From positions 62,001-126,000 of the forward strand of contig NZ_VSEY01000023.1 of the NCBI RefSeq assembly GCF_008086045.1: DNA of 64,000 bases. The letters run 5' to 3'. Shown here piece after piece: positions 34,170 to 42,559 of this stretch. A program made the translations under genes and the position numbers. The stretch's first letter is position 1; each line of letters begins with the position of its first letter. The notes under the pieces were generated by a model, which saw only the letters and a list, made by a program, of their open reading frames with translations, was not told where the DNA came from and did not search any database. The DNA comes from Nonomuraea sp. PA05 (GTDB lineage Bacteria; Actinomycetota; Actinomycetes; Streptosporangiales; Streptosporangiaceae).

Positions 34170-35381
34170 TCAAGGGATTCGCGACAATCCTCCGGGCAAT
34201 CTTCCCGAATCAACGGAGTCGAGGACCCTCGCCGCGCCCCCCAGCGCGGCCGCGTCGTACCCCAGCGTGGAGGCCACGACCTGGCAACCTCCGGCTTCCG
34301 AGGCGATCACGCGGGAGCCCACCTCCTCGTGGACGGCGGGCAGCAGCCACGGCGCCAGCGGGACGTAGTAACCGCCGAGGATCACCACCTCGGGGTTGAG
34401 CAGGTTCGCCAGGATCGACACCCCCTGGCCCAGGCTCCGGCCCACCTCGCCGAGGGTGGCGAGGGTGCCGGGGTCGCCGGCCCGCGCCAGGCGGACGACC
34501 TCCTCGATCTCGACCTGGATCTCCGCCGGTGACGGGTCCCTGCGCAGCACGGCGCCGATGCCCGCCATCGCCTCCAGGCAGCCGCGCCGCCCGCAGTGGC
34601 AGGCGGGGCCCTCGGGGTCGAGCTGCACGTGACCGATCTCGCCGCTGTAGCCGCGCCCGCCGCGCCGCAGCCGGCCGTCGAGGATGACGCCAGCGCCGAC
34701 GCCCAGCTCGCCGGTCAGATAGACCAGATCGGACGCGCCCGCGTGCGCCCCGAAGCGCTGCTCGGCCAGGGCCGCGAGGTTGGCGTCGTTGTCGACCTGG
34801 ATGGGGAAGCCGGGGTCGCGCAGCGCCTTGGCCAGGTCGCCGCCGATGTCGGCATCGTGCCAGCCGAGGTTCGGCGCGATGCGCACGGTGCCCTGCACGT
34901 CGATCAGCCCCGGCACGGCCACGGCCAGGCCGAGCACCTGGCGCTCCTCCTTGGCCATCCGGCTGACCACGCGCCTGATGATCGCGCCGACGCCCGCCAC
35001 GCCCTGGTTGACCGACTCGCCGCCCGAGAACGAGCGCCGCCAGGTCAGCAGCCGCTCCCCCGCCAGGTCGGTGGCCACGGCCGACACGGTGTCGACGTTG
35101 ATCTCGACGCCGATGGCGGCGTACGGGGAGCCGTCGAGCACCAGCATCGTGGCCGGCCTGCCGACGCGGTTCTCCGTGAGCCCGGTCTCGCGTACCAGCC
35201 GGCGGTCGATGAGGTCGGCTACCAGGCTGGAGACCGTCGCCTTGTTCAGCCCGGTGGAGGCCGCGATGTCGGCGCGCGAGCACGGCGCGTGCTCGCGGAC
35301 GAACCGCAGCACGACCGCGAGGTTGGTGGCCCGTACGTCGGCGAAGTCGGCCGGCTGAGGGCCGGTCGTAGAAGTGATCAA
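34170..35381 (-). CDS. ROK-family transcriptional regulator (XylR/NagC type)
   Basis: About 403 residues. A winged-helix N-terminus (VLRFVREHAPCSRADIAASTGLNKATVSSLVADLIDRRLV) precedes the ROK sugar-kinase-like domain. The zinc motif Cys-x-Cys-x4-Cys is CHCGRRGC, followed by Glu. IQVDNDANLAALAE is the sugar-site segment, and the ATP-site glycines are poorly kept, as in repressors. The start is uncertain: TTG at 35381 follows GGGG, while a GTG at 35480 adds a poorly conserved 33 residues. It is divergent from the transporter operon. Sites at 35494, 47179 and 57490 are likely its operators, making it a candidate regulator of xyloglucan use. Confidence 0.85.
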   Translation of the reverse strand: MITSTTGPQPADFADVRATNLAVVLRFVREHAPCSRADIAASTGLNKATVSSLVADLIDRRLVRETGLTENRVGRPATMLVLDGSPYAAIGVEINVDTVSAVATDLAGERLLTWRRSFSGGESVNQGVAGVGAIIRRVVSRMAKEERQVLGLAVAVPGLIDVQGTVRIAPNLGWHDADIGGDLAKALRDPGFPIQVDNDANLAALAEQRFGAHAGASDLVYLTGELGVGAGVILDGRLRRGGRGYSGEIGHVQLDPEGPACHCGRRGCLEAMAGIGAVLRRDPSPAEIQVEIEEVVRLARAGDPGTLATLGEVGRSLGQGVSILANLLNPEVVILGGYYVPLAPWLLPAVHEEVGSRVIASEAGGCQVVASTLGYDAAALGGAARVLDSVDSGRLPGGLSRIP

Positions 35382-35493
35382 TATCAGCCCCGTTCCCGCC
35401 AAGAGATGACCCCAGCATGCCGCATCGCTGGCTCCCTTCACCAACCTGTGACCACCGCGCTCACTTGTGGGTGCCGTCACAGTCTACTAATTT

Positions 35494-35512
35494 GTTTGGC
35501 CGGAATACCAAC
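35494..35512. promoter_or_regulatory. Candidate ROK operator, copy A
   Basis: GTTTGG-CCGGAAT-ACCAAC contains the inverted repeat TTGG-N8-CCAA. It is flanked on both sides by ACTAATTT, in a local AT-rich patch 45 bases upstream of the transporter operon and just upstream of the ROK gene. The same arrangement recurs at 47179 and 57490. Confidence 0.65.
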
Positions 35513-35556
35513 TAATTTTCAGACGCCCATCCCCCACTCGGAGAAGGGAGCGAGCC

Positions 35557-37197
35557 ATGCCCATGTCCACGTCTCGCCGCGGATTCCTCGGCCTGGTAGG
35601 CGCGAGCGTTCTGGTGGCGGGCTGCGCCGAGAAGAAGCAGGTGTCCAAGGGCACAGCCGTGGCGGCCGACAAGCTCGCGAACCTGGTGCCCACCAGGATC
35701 CCGTTCGACATCCCCGGCCTCAAGCCCGACCTGCCCGGCAGCGAGTTCGTCCAGCCCGGCTTCCTGACGCGCCCCGCGCAGATGGTGCAGGCCGTCACCA
35801 CCCCGCCGCTCACCAGCGGCAAGGAGGTGACCGCGATGACGCCGCTGTGGGGCACCGTGCCGCCAGGCCTCGGCGACAACTCCTACTACGAAGAGGTCAA
35901 CAAGCGCCTCGGGGGCACCGTCCGCTTCAACATCTCCGACGGCAACACCTACGGGCAGAAGCTCAGCACCGTCCTGGCCAGCGGCGACGTGCCCGAGATC
36001 GTCATGGTGCCGAACTGGGAGCTCATCAAGATCGGTCACTTCACGGAGGCGGCCAACAAGCTCTTCGCCGACCTGTCCCCCTACCTCGCCGGGGACAAGG
36101 CCAAGGAGTTCCCGCTGCTGGCCAACTACGACACCGCCGCCTGGCAGTACGGCGTCTTCGGCGGCATTCTCCAGGGCATCCCGTGGCAGAACGACCCGTA
36201 CCCGTTCGCCACCTTCGTCCGCCAGGACATCATGAAGCAGCTCGGCCTCGAACACCCCAAGAGCGCCGACGACCTCGTCGCGCTCGGCAAGGCGATCACC
36301 GACCCCAAGAAGAAGCGCTGGGCGTTCGGCGGCGGCATGGAGCAGGAGCTCCAGCGCGCGTTCGGCGCGCCCCGCGAATGGCGCAACAAGGGCGACGGCA
36401 CGCTCGTCTACAAGTACGAGACCGAGGAGTGGGCCGCCCACATCGAGTTCCTCACCAAGCTCTTCGAGGCCGGCTACGTGCACCCCGACATCGTGGCCAA
36501 CAAGGACGCCGACAACAAAGCCATCTTCGGCAGCGGCGAGATGATCGTCTACCGCGACGGCCTCGGCGCCTGGCACGAGGCCCTCGGCCGCTTCCAGGCC
36601 GACAACCCCGACTTCGACATGCAGATCGTCGACCCGTACCCGGCGCACGCCGGCGGCACGCCCATCATGTGGCGCAACGAGCCCGCCAGCATGTTCGTCT
36701 TCATCAAGAAGGGCCTCGGCGACGCCCGCACCCGCGAGCTGCTCTCCCTGTCGAACTGGGCGTCCGGGCCGTTCGGCACCCAGGAGTACGAGCTCTGCTA
36801 CAACGGCGTCGAGGGCAAGCACTACACGGTCGAGGACGGCAAGGTCAAGCAGACCGCGCTCGGGCGCAAGGAGGTCGCGCCCACGTACCTCTTCCTGTCA
36901 GGACGGCCCAACGCCAACTCGATGAGCCAGTACGAGGGTCTCGTCCAGTCGTCGTGGGACTGGCAGACCAAGGCGTCCAAACTCCTGGAGAACGACCCGT
37001 TCGTCGGCATCCGCGTGGAGACGCCGTCCAAGATGGCCGGGCTGACCACCCCCACCGAGGACAAGATGCAGGAGATCTTCCGCGGCAAGCGGCCCGTCTC
37101 CGAATGGCCCAAGATCGTCAAGGAGTGGCAGGAGCAGGGCGGCAACGAGGCGCGCGAGTTCTACCAGAAGGTCGCGCGTGAGAACGGCAGGCTCTGA
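35557..37197 (+). CDS. CUT1 extracellular solute-binding lipoprotein
   Basis: A 546-residue lipoprotein. The leader has a twin-arginine (SRRGFLG, residues 6-12) and a lipobox ending at Cys23 (LVAGC), so it may be Tat-exported and lipid-anchored. The mature part follows the long ~500-residue LplA-type binding protein plan: LSTVLASGDVPEIVMVPNW, PWQNDPYPFATFVRQDIMKQLGLEHPKSADDLVAL, and a tail with EWPKIVKEWQEQGGNEAREFYQKV. It should capture an oligosaccharide for the two permeases that follow. AAGGGAG precedes the ATG. The ROK site lies upstream. Confidence 0.88.
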   Translation: MPMSTSRRGFLGLVGASVLVAGCAEKKQVSKGTAVAADKLANLVPTRIPFDIPGLKPDLPGSEFVQPGFLTRPAQMVQAVTTPPLTSGKEVTAMTPLWGTVPPGLGDNSYYEEVNKRLGGTVRFNISDGNTYGQKLSTVLASGDVPEIVMVPNWELIKIGHFTEAANKLFADLSPYLAGDKAKEFPLLANYDTAAWQYGVFGGILQGIPWQNDPYPFATFVRQDIMKQLGLEHPKSADDLVALGKAITDPKKKRWAFGGGMEQELQRAFGAPREWRNKGDGTLVYKYETEEWAAHIEFLTKLFEAGYVHPDIVANKDADNKAIFGSGEMIVYRDGLGAWHEALGRFQADNPDFDMQIVDPYPAHAGGTPIMWRNEPASMFVFIKKGLGDARTRELLSLSNWASGPFGTQEYELCYNGVEGKHYTVEDGKVKQTALGRKEVAPTYLFLSGRPNANSMSQYEGLVQSSWDWQTKASKLLENDPFVGIRVETPSKMAGLTTPTEDKMQEIFRGKRPVSEWPKIVKEWQEQGGNEAREFYQKVARENGRL

Positions 37198-37229
37198 GGA
37201 TCTTTCATGAACGCGATGAGAGGCTTCCC

Positions 37230-38216
37230 GTGGGCGCCGTGACCACCCGGCGGCGCGCCCCCGGACGTACCACACCCCCACCGACCAGCACCAAGCCGCA
37301 CGACCTGACCTGGCGGGCCAAACTCCGCCGGGACTGGCCGCTGCTGGTGATGAACCTGCCGATGCTGCTGATCGTCGTCGCCTTCTGGTGGGTCCCGGCG
37401 CTCGGCAACGTGATCGCCTTCCAGGACTACAACCCCTACACCGACGGCATCCTCGGCAGCCCGATCATCGGCTTCACCAACTTCGCGCTGCTCTTCCAGG
37501 ACCCGCAGTTCATCCGCGCCATCACCAACACCCTGTCCATCACCGCCTTCCAGCTCGTCTTCTACTTCCCCATCCCGATCCTGCTGGCGCTGCTGCTCAA
37601 CAGCATCGTCTCCGCCCGGCTGCGGGCGTTCGTGCAGGGCGTCGTCTACATGCCGTTCTTCTTCTCCTGGGTGCTGGTCATCGCCATCTTCCAGCAGATG
37701 TTCGGCGGCGCCGGCCTGCTGGCCCAGACCCTGCGGGCCAACGGCTACGAGGGCGTCGACCTGATGACGAACTCCGACACGTTCATCCTGCTGCTCACCT
37801 CCCAGACCATCTGGAAGGACGCCGGCTGGGGCGCCATCATCTTCCTCGCCGCCCTCAGCACCATCGACCCCAACCTCTACGAGGCCGCCGCCGTGGACGG
37901 CGCCCGCCGATGGCGGCGCATGTGGCACATCACCCTGCCCGGCCTGCGCCCCGTCATCGTCCTGCTGCTCATCCTGCGCCTCGGCGACGCACTGAACGTC
38001 GGCTTCGAACAGTTCATGCTGCAACGCAGCGCCGTCGGCAGCGAGGCGTCCGAGGTCTTCGACACGTTCGTGTACTGGTCAGGCATCCGCACCGGGGACC
38101 TCGGCTACGGAGCGGCGGCCGGACTCTTCAAGGGCCTCGTCGGGCTGCTGCTCATCATCGCGGCCAACCGGGTGGCACACGCGTTCGGCGAACGAGGGGT
38201 GTATTCGCGATCATGA
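37230..38216 (+). CDS. CUT1 sugar ABC transporter permease (LplB-like)
   Basis: A 328-residue permease with six membrane helices (for example LLVMNLPMLLIVVAFWWVPAL and MPFFFSWVLVIAIF). The coupling EAA motif is EAAAVDGARRWRRMWHITLPG near residue 225. It should pair with the next gene to import the oligosaccharide bound by the lipoprotein. The GTG at 37230 is the start. The next gene overlaps it by ATGA. No ATPase gene lies in the operon, so a shared MsiK-type ATPase encoded elsewhere is likely. Confidence 0.9.
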   Translation: MGAVTTRRRAPGRTTPPPTSTKPHDLTWRAKLRRDWPLLVMNLPMLLIVVAFWWVPALGNVIAFQDYNPYTDGILGSPIIGFTNFALLFQDPQFIRAITNTLSITAFQLVFYFPIPILLALLLNSIVSARLRAFVQGVVYMPFFFSWVLVIAIFQQMFGGAGLLAQTLRANGYEGVDLMTNSDTFILLLTSQTIWKDAGWGAIIFLAALSTIDPNLYEAAAVDGARRWRRMWHITLPGLRPVIVLLLILRLGDALNVGFEQFMLQRSAVGSEASEVFDTFVYWSGIRTGDLGYGAAAGLFKGLVGLLLIIAANRVAHAFGERGVYSRS

Positions 38217-39124
38217 CCACTCTGACGCCCAGGAAGCCCGCCAGACTGGCGCCGTGGGAGGAACGGCCCTCACCGGCCGGTCAGCTCGGCAAGGGCGCCC
38301 TGATCACGCTCATCCTCGTCGCCGTGCTCGGGCCCCTCTACACGATCGTCCTGACCAGCCTGAGCTCCTCCGGCACCGTCACCCGCGCGGGCGGGCTCGT
38401 GCTGGTGCCCGACGGGATCACGTTCGAGGCCTACCGGCAGATCTTCTCCGACACCGTCGTCAGCCGCGCCGTGCTCGTCAGCACCGGCGTCACCGTCATC
38501 GGCACGCTGATCAGCGCCGGCGTGAGCATCCTGGGCGCGTACTCGCTGTCGCGCCCCGGCTCCTTCCTGCACCGGCCGCTGCTGTTCAGCGTCCTGCTGA
38601 TGTTCGTGTTCTTTCCCGGGATCATTCCCGTCTACCTGATGGTGAGCGGGCTCGGGCTGAAGGACAGCTACTGGGCGTTGATCCTGCCCACCGCGGTGTC
38701 GGCGTTCAACGTGGTGGTGCTGCGGTCGTTCTTCATGGGCATCCCGCAGGAGATCCTGGACAGTGCGCGGATCGACGGGGCCGGGGAGTTCCGGATCCTG
38801 TTCCGCATCGTGTTGCCGATGTCCAAGGCGGTCACGGCCGTGGTGGCGATGTTCTACGCGGTGGGGTACTGGAACGCGTGGTTCAACGCGATGTTGTACA
38901 TGGATGACACTCGGAAGTGGCCGCTGGCTTTGATCTTGCGGCAGTACGTGGTGGACTCCAACCCGCTGCCCGCGGCCACGGCGGGGGTCACCGGTGACGC
39001 GCCGCCCACCCTGGCGATCAAGATGGCCATCGTGGTGATCGCCGTCATTCCCGCCCTGATCATGTACCCCTTGGTGCAACGCCACTTCACCAAGGGTGTG
39101 ATCGTGGGCGCCATCAAGGGCTGA
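38213..39124 (+). CDS. CUT1 sugar ABC transporter permease (LplC-like)
   Basis: A 303-residue permease. Six membrane helices are visible, with the EAA-type loop DSARIDGAGEFRILFRIVLPMSKA near residue 185 and the usual C-terminal VQRHFTKGVIVGAIKG. Its ATG overlaps the stop of the first permease. It completes the LplBC-like pair. A terminator-like hairpin at 39131-39159 follows. Confidence 0.9.
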   Translation: MTTLTPRKPARLAPWEERPSPAGQLGKGALITLILVAVLGPLYTIVLTSLSSSGTVTRAGGLVLVPDGITFEAYRQIFSDTVVSRAVLVSTGVTVIGTLISAGVSILGAYSLSRPGSFLHRPLLFSVLLMFVFFPGIIPVYLMVSGLGLKDSYWALILPTAVSAFNVVVLRSFFMGIPQEILDSARIDGAGEFRILFRIVLPMSKAVTAVVAMFYAVGYWNAWFNAMLYMDDTRKWPLALILRQYVVDSNPLPAATAGVTGDAPPTLAIKMAIVVIAVIPALIMYPLVQRHFTKGVIVGAIKG

Positions 39125-39130
39125 AGGGGC

Positions 39131-39159
39131 TGTCCGGGGCTCGCCGCGAACCCCGGACA
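39131..39159 (+). terminator. Hairpin terminator after the transporter operon
   Basis: A perfect 9-bp stem TGTCCGGGG/CCCCGGACA with an 11-base loop begins 6 bases after the permease stop. Its 3' edge overlaps the paired CATACCG repeats. Confidence 0.7.
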
Positions 39160-39179
39160 TACCGCCGGCATACCGGCGC
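39158..39179. promoter_or_regulatory. Two 11-bp direct repeats (CATACCGSCG)
   Basis: CATACCGCCGG is followed directly by CATACCGGCGC, an 11-base period, ending 18 bases before the LamG-protein start. It matches the pair at 19432-19453. Confidence 0.5.
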
Positions 39180-39197
39180 TCCCTACTCTGCGGCCTC

Positions 39198-40781
39198 ATG
39201 AAATGGGTGAGATCCGGCGTCTGTGCCGCCTTGATAGCCATGTCGACGGCCGTGGCCGTCTCAGAGCCCGCCGCCGCGCAGGCCGGCGGGCTGAGCCCGT
39301 ACGATCAGCTCGTCCTCTCACACAAGCCCGCTGCCTATTGGCGGCTGTCCCATCCGTCGGACGGCACGGAGGTCGACCGGTCCGGCAACGGGCACAAGGG
39401 CACCTTCCGCGGCGTCACCACCTCCGTCCAGCTCCCCAACAGGGACGGCGCCGCCGTCTTCAACGGCACGTCCGGCTACTTCGAGGTGCCCGACGCCAAC
39501 GCCTTCAGCATCTCCACCACCGGGAAGTTCACCGTGGAGGCGTGGATCAGGCCGCACGCCCTGAACTTCCCCGACGTCGAGCAGGACGGCTACGTCTACT
39601 TCATGGGGAAGGGGACGAAGTCCAACGCGGACGGCGACCAGGAGTGGGCCGGCCGCATGTACAACAAGTCCCATCCGGACCGCCCCAACCGCGTCTCCGG
39701 GTACGCCTGGAACCCCGAGGGCGGATTCGGGGCCGGTGCCGCCTTCCAGCACGCGCTGACGGTCAATCAGTGGATCCACGTCGCGGTCACGTTCGACACC
39801 TCAGAAGGCACCTACGGAAAGGTGCGCATCTACAAGAACGGCTTGCTCTCCGGCTCCGACAACCTGGTCTATCGCCCGGGCCAGGAGGATGAGGTCATCG
39901 TCAAGCCCAGGCCCGGCTCCGCTCCCGTCCGGGTGGGCACCCGCAACTTCAACTCCTACTTCAAGGGGGCGATCGGGAAGTTCGCGATGTACAACCGCGC
40001 GCTCACAGCGGCCGAACTCCGCTCGCACTACGCGGTGATGACCGGGGCGAACCAGGACTTCGACGCCGACGGGGTCGGCGACCTGTTCTCGGCCGCCACG
40101 GGGACACTGACCGTCTGGAACGGCACAGGCCTCAACGGCTTCGCCGCCGCCGACCCCGTCGGGCCCGGCTGGGACGCCTTCAGCCGGCCGATCGCGGGCG
40201 ACTTCAACCGCGACGGCCTCACCGACCTGGCCGCCGTCCGCGCCGGCACGCTGTACGTCTGGAACGGCAAGGGCGCCAACAGCTTCACCGCCGCCCAGCC
40301 GCTCGGGGCGGGCTGGACGCCGTACGAGGACACGCTGACCTCGCTCGGCGACATCAACCAGGACGGGAACGACGACATCGCGGCCACGTACAACGGCACG
40401 CTGCACGTCTGGAACGGCGAGGGCGGCAACCAGTTCGGCCCGAGAACCGCCATCGGCCCCAACTGGGGCGTCTACACCCGGCCCATCGGCGGCGACTTCA
40501 ACGGCGACGGGATCGGTGACCTGGCGGCGGTGCGCAAGGCCGACCACACCCTGTTCATCTGGAACGGCAAAGGCGCCAACGACTTCACCGCCGGTCAGGA
40601 GATCGGGCCGGGCTGGGAACCGTACGCGAGCACCTTGATGACGCCCGGCGACATCAACCAGAACGGCATCAACGACCTCGCCGCCGTCCGCGACGGCAAG
40701 CTGTACATCTGGAACGGCAAGGGCGGCAACCGGTTCGGCGAGGCGCAGTCGCGTGGGACGGGCTGGGCCGGGCACTTCTGA
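39198..40781 (+). CDS. Secreted LamG-domain protein with FG-GAP/VCBS-like repeats
   Basis: A 527-residue protein with a Sec signal (about 1-28). Residues about 45-275 form a LamG-like (concanavalin A-type) jelly-roll: AYWRLSHPSDGTEVDRSGNGHKGT, FTVEAWIRPH, and IHVAVTFDTSEGTYGKVRIYKNG. About 285-525 are five FG-GAP-like beta-propeller blades with Asp-rich calcium loops (DFDADGVGDL, DFNRDGLTDL, DINQDGNDDI, DFNGDGIGDL, DINQNGINDL). It has no catalytic signature and may bind carbohydrate or the cell surface. The repeats upstream suggest shared control with the protein at 19502. Confidence 0.85.
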   Translation: MKWVRSGVCAALIAMSTAVAVSEPAAAQAGGLSPYDQLVLSHKPAAYWRLSHPSDGTEVDRSGNGHKGTFRGVTTSVQLPNRDGAAVFNGTSGYFEVPDANAFSISTTGKFTVEAWIRPHALNFPDVEQDGYVYFMGKGTKSNADGDQEWAGRMYNKSHPDRPNRVSGYAWNPEGGFGAGAAFQHALTVNQWIHVAVTFDTSEGTYGKVRIYKNGLLSGSDNLVYRPGQEDEVIVKPRPGSAPVRVGTRNFNSYFKGAIGKFAMYNRALTAAELRSHYAVMTGANQDFDADGVGDLFSAATGTLTVWNGTGLNGFAAADPVGPGWDAFSRPIAGDFNRDGLTDLAAVRAGTLYVWNGKGANSFTAAQPLGAGWTPYEDTLTSLGDINQDGNDDIAATYNGTLHVWNGEGGNQFGPRTAIGPNWGVYTRPIGGDFNGDGIGDLAAVRKADHTLFIWNGKGANDFTAGQEIGPGWEPYASTLMTPGDINQNGINDLAAVRDGKLYIWNGKGGNRFGEAQSRGTGWAGHF

Positions 40782-40793
40782 CGCAGGGGATAT

Positions 40794-40841
40794 GGCCTGA
40801 TCAGCGGCCCGGGCGGCTTCGCCGGGCTCGTTGATCAGGCC
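40794..40841. terminator. Bidirectional hairpin between convergent genes
   Basis: GGCCTGATCA (40794-40803) pairs with TGATCAGGCC (40832-40841), and GC-rich inner bases extend the stem. It lies between the LamG gene and the acetamidase gene. Confidence 0.75.
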
Positions 40842-40859
40842 GCCGGTTCGGGCACCCTG

Positions 40860-41969
40860 TCACGCCGTGAAGATGTCCTCCGGCAGGAAGGCCGACACCA
40901 GGAAGCTGGGCACGTCCACCAACTGGCTCACCTTGAGATCCACCGCCACGCTGCAGATCGCGTACGCCTGCTGCGCACTCCACCCCCGCTCCCCCAGATG
41001 CGAGATCATCTCCAGCAACGCGTTCCGCGCCGCCAGCGTCGCGTCCTCGGCCACCACCTCACCGTCGCGGCTCACCGACATCCCGGTGGTCGCGTAGAAC
41101 CGGCGCGGCGCCGCGTACGACGGCGCCACCCAGTAGTCCGAACGGGCGAAGCGCGGGCCCCTGATGCCCTTGGCCGCCGCCTCGCCCGGGTGCAGGGCGA
41201 AGCGGACGCGCAGCGTGGCACGCATCTCGATGGCCGTGCCGCAGGCTTCCGAGTCGCCCTGGGCGAAGTGCGCGTCGCCGGCCGAGAAGAGGGCGCCCGG
41301 CGTGTCCACCGGGATGTACAGGCGGGTGCCGGCGCCCAGTTGCTTGATGTCCACGTTGCCCGCCTGCTCGCGGGGCGGGATGGTGCGCAGACCGGTCGGG
41401 CCGAAGGCCGCGGGGACGGCGCCGTCCGGAGACGGGGGCAGGACGAAACCGCCGTGCTCCAGCGCCGCCTGCTCGCGGGCGGTGATCCTGGACAGGGCGG
41501 CCTGGCCGGGCGAGAGGCCGATCGTGCCCATGAACGGGGCTGCCGGGATCCGTACTCCCGGAAGGTCGTCCGAGGTCGCCCAGCCGTCCGCGAGGTGCCA
41601 GCGCACGATGAACGGCTCGGGGAACACGTCGCGGAGGAAGCCGAAACCGGGCACCTGCACGGTGTAGCCGTAGGTGTCGGGGACGATCTCCAGGATCTCG
41701 ATCTCCAGGAGGTCGCCCGGCTGCGCGCCGTCCACGTGGACGGGGCCGGTGAGCGGGTGAACGACGTCGAGGTCGGGGGCTTCGACGGTCTTCAGCGTGG
41801 CGTCCCGGTTCATCTGGCCGTCGAAGGCGTCCCTCGTCTCCATGATCACCTCGTCGCCGGGAGCGCAGCGGATGACCGGCGGGATGTCGGGGTGCCAGCG
41901 GTTGTGGCCGGTGGCGGGCTCGTCGCGGAGAGGGAGGGCTGGGTCGATGCGGATCTCGTGTATGGGCAT
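40860..41969 (-). CDS. Acetamidase/formamidase-family protein
   Basis: A 369-residue FmdA/AmdA-type protein. Matches include NRWHPDIPPV, the metal-region GDLLEIEILEI, FMGTIGLSPGQAAL, PPREQAGNVDIKQLGAGTRLYIPVDTPGALFSAGDAHFAQGDSEACGTAIEM, and the C-terminal CSVAVDLKVSQLVDVP. These enzymes hydrolyse short amides to ammonia and the acid, in the cytoplasm. No amide permease or regulator sits next to it. The start is the ATG at 41969. The neighbour downstream of it is unrelated and convergent. Confidence 0.88.
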   Translation of the reverse strand: MPIHEIRIDPALPLRDEPATGHNRWHPDIPPVIRCAPGDEVIMETRDAFDGQMNRDATLKTVEAPDLDVVHPLTGPVHVDGAQPGDLLEIEILEIVPDTYGYTVQVPGFGFLRDVFPEPFIVRWHLADGWATSDDLPGVRIPAAPFMGTIGLSPGQAALSRITAREQAALEHGGFVLPPSPDGAVPAAFGPTGLRTIPPREQAGNVDIKQLGAGTRLYIPVDTPGALFSAGDAHFAQGDSEACGTAIEMRATLRVRFALHPGEAAAKGIRGPRFARSDYWVAPSYAAPRRFYATTGMSVSRDGEVVAEDATLAARNALLEMISHLGERGWSAQQAYAICSVAVDLKVSQLVDVPSFLVSAFLPEDIFTA

Positions 41970-42027
41970 GGTGGGCCCTTCGGGTGGCGCGTGTGTGCGT
42001 CACGCTTCGCCCCGACGGCCGTCCTTG

Positions 42028-42477
42028 TCAAGAGAGCAGTTCGTACGCCACGTACGCGGTGATCCCGTACGCGAGATGCGGGATGACGTCCGACACCCAG
42101 GCCGAGGCCGACCACTCGCGGGGGTCGGTGGTGCCGAGGGCCGTCAGCGGCGCGTTCGAGCCCGTCATGGCGAGCGCCGTCAGCGCGGGCACCCCGACCG
42201 GCCACGACGGGCGGCGGCCCGAGGAGAGCAGGCCGTAGCAGAGGGCCGCGCCGGCGCCCGTGGCGTAGCCGAGGAGCGAGCCGAGAGCCTCCTTGCGGTT
42301 GTCGGCCTGCTCGCCGTCCCCGAGGCTGACGTCCGTCAGGTCGGTCAGCTTCTCCACGGCCTGCGCCGGGGTGCTGCTGGCGGCACGGGCCCGGATCGCC
42401 ATGTCGAGATATGTGGCGATATTGAGGGCACTGGTGCCGGCCGCGCCCGCGATCAGGCTCTTGACGAGTGTGTGCAT
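42028..42477 (-). CDS. Hypothetical membrane protein
   Basis: A 149-residue protein with four probable membrane segments (LVKSLIAGAAGTSALNIATYL, LLGYATGAGAALCYGLL, VGVPALTALAMTGSNAPL, VIPHLAYGITAYVAYELL) and a polar 40-residue loop after the first. No family that I recognise. It is upstream of the acetamidase gene on the same strand (58-base gap). Confidence 0.6.
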   Translation of the reverse strand: MHTLVKSLIAGAAGTSALNIATYLDMAIRARAASSTPAQAVEKLTDLTDVSLGDGEQADNRKEALGSLLGYATGAGAALCYGLLSSGRRPSWPVGVPALTALAMTGSNAPLTALGTTDPREWSASAWVSDVIPHLAYGITAYVAYELLS

Positions 42478-42559
42478 GGCAGGCTGCTACCCGGAGGGCT
42501 CCTCCGCAGGCCCCCACGTGCATGGGAACTCGGGCCGGACAGCGGGGCCAGGGCGCCCG

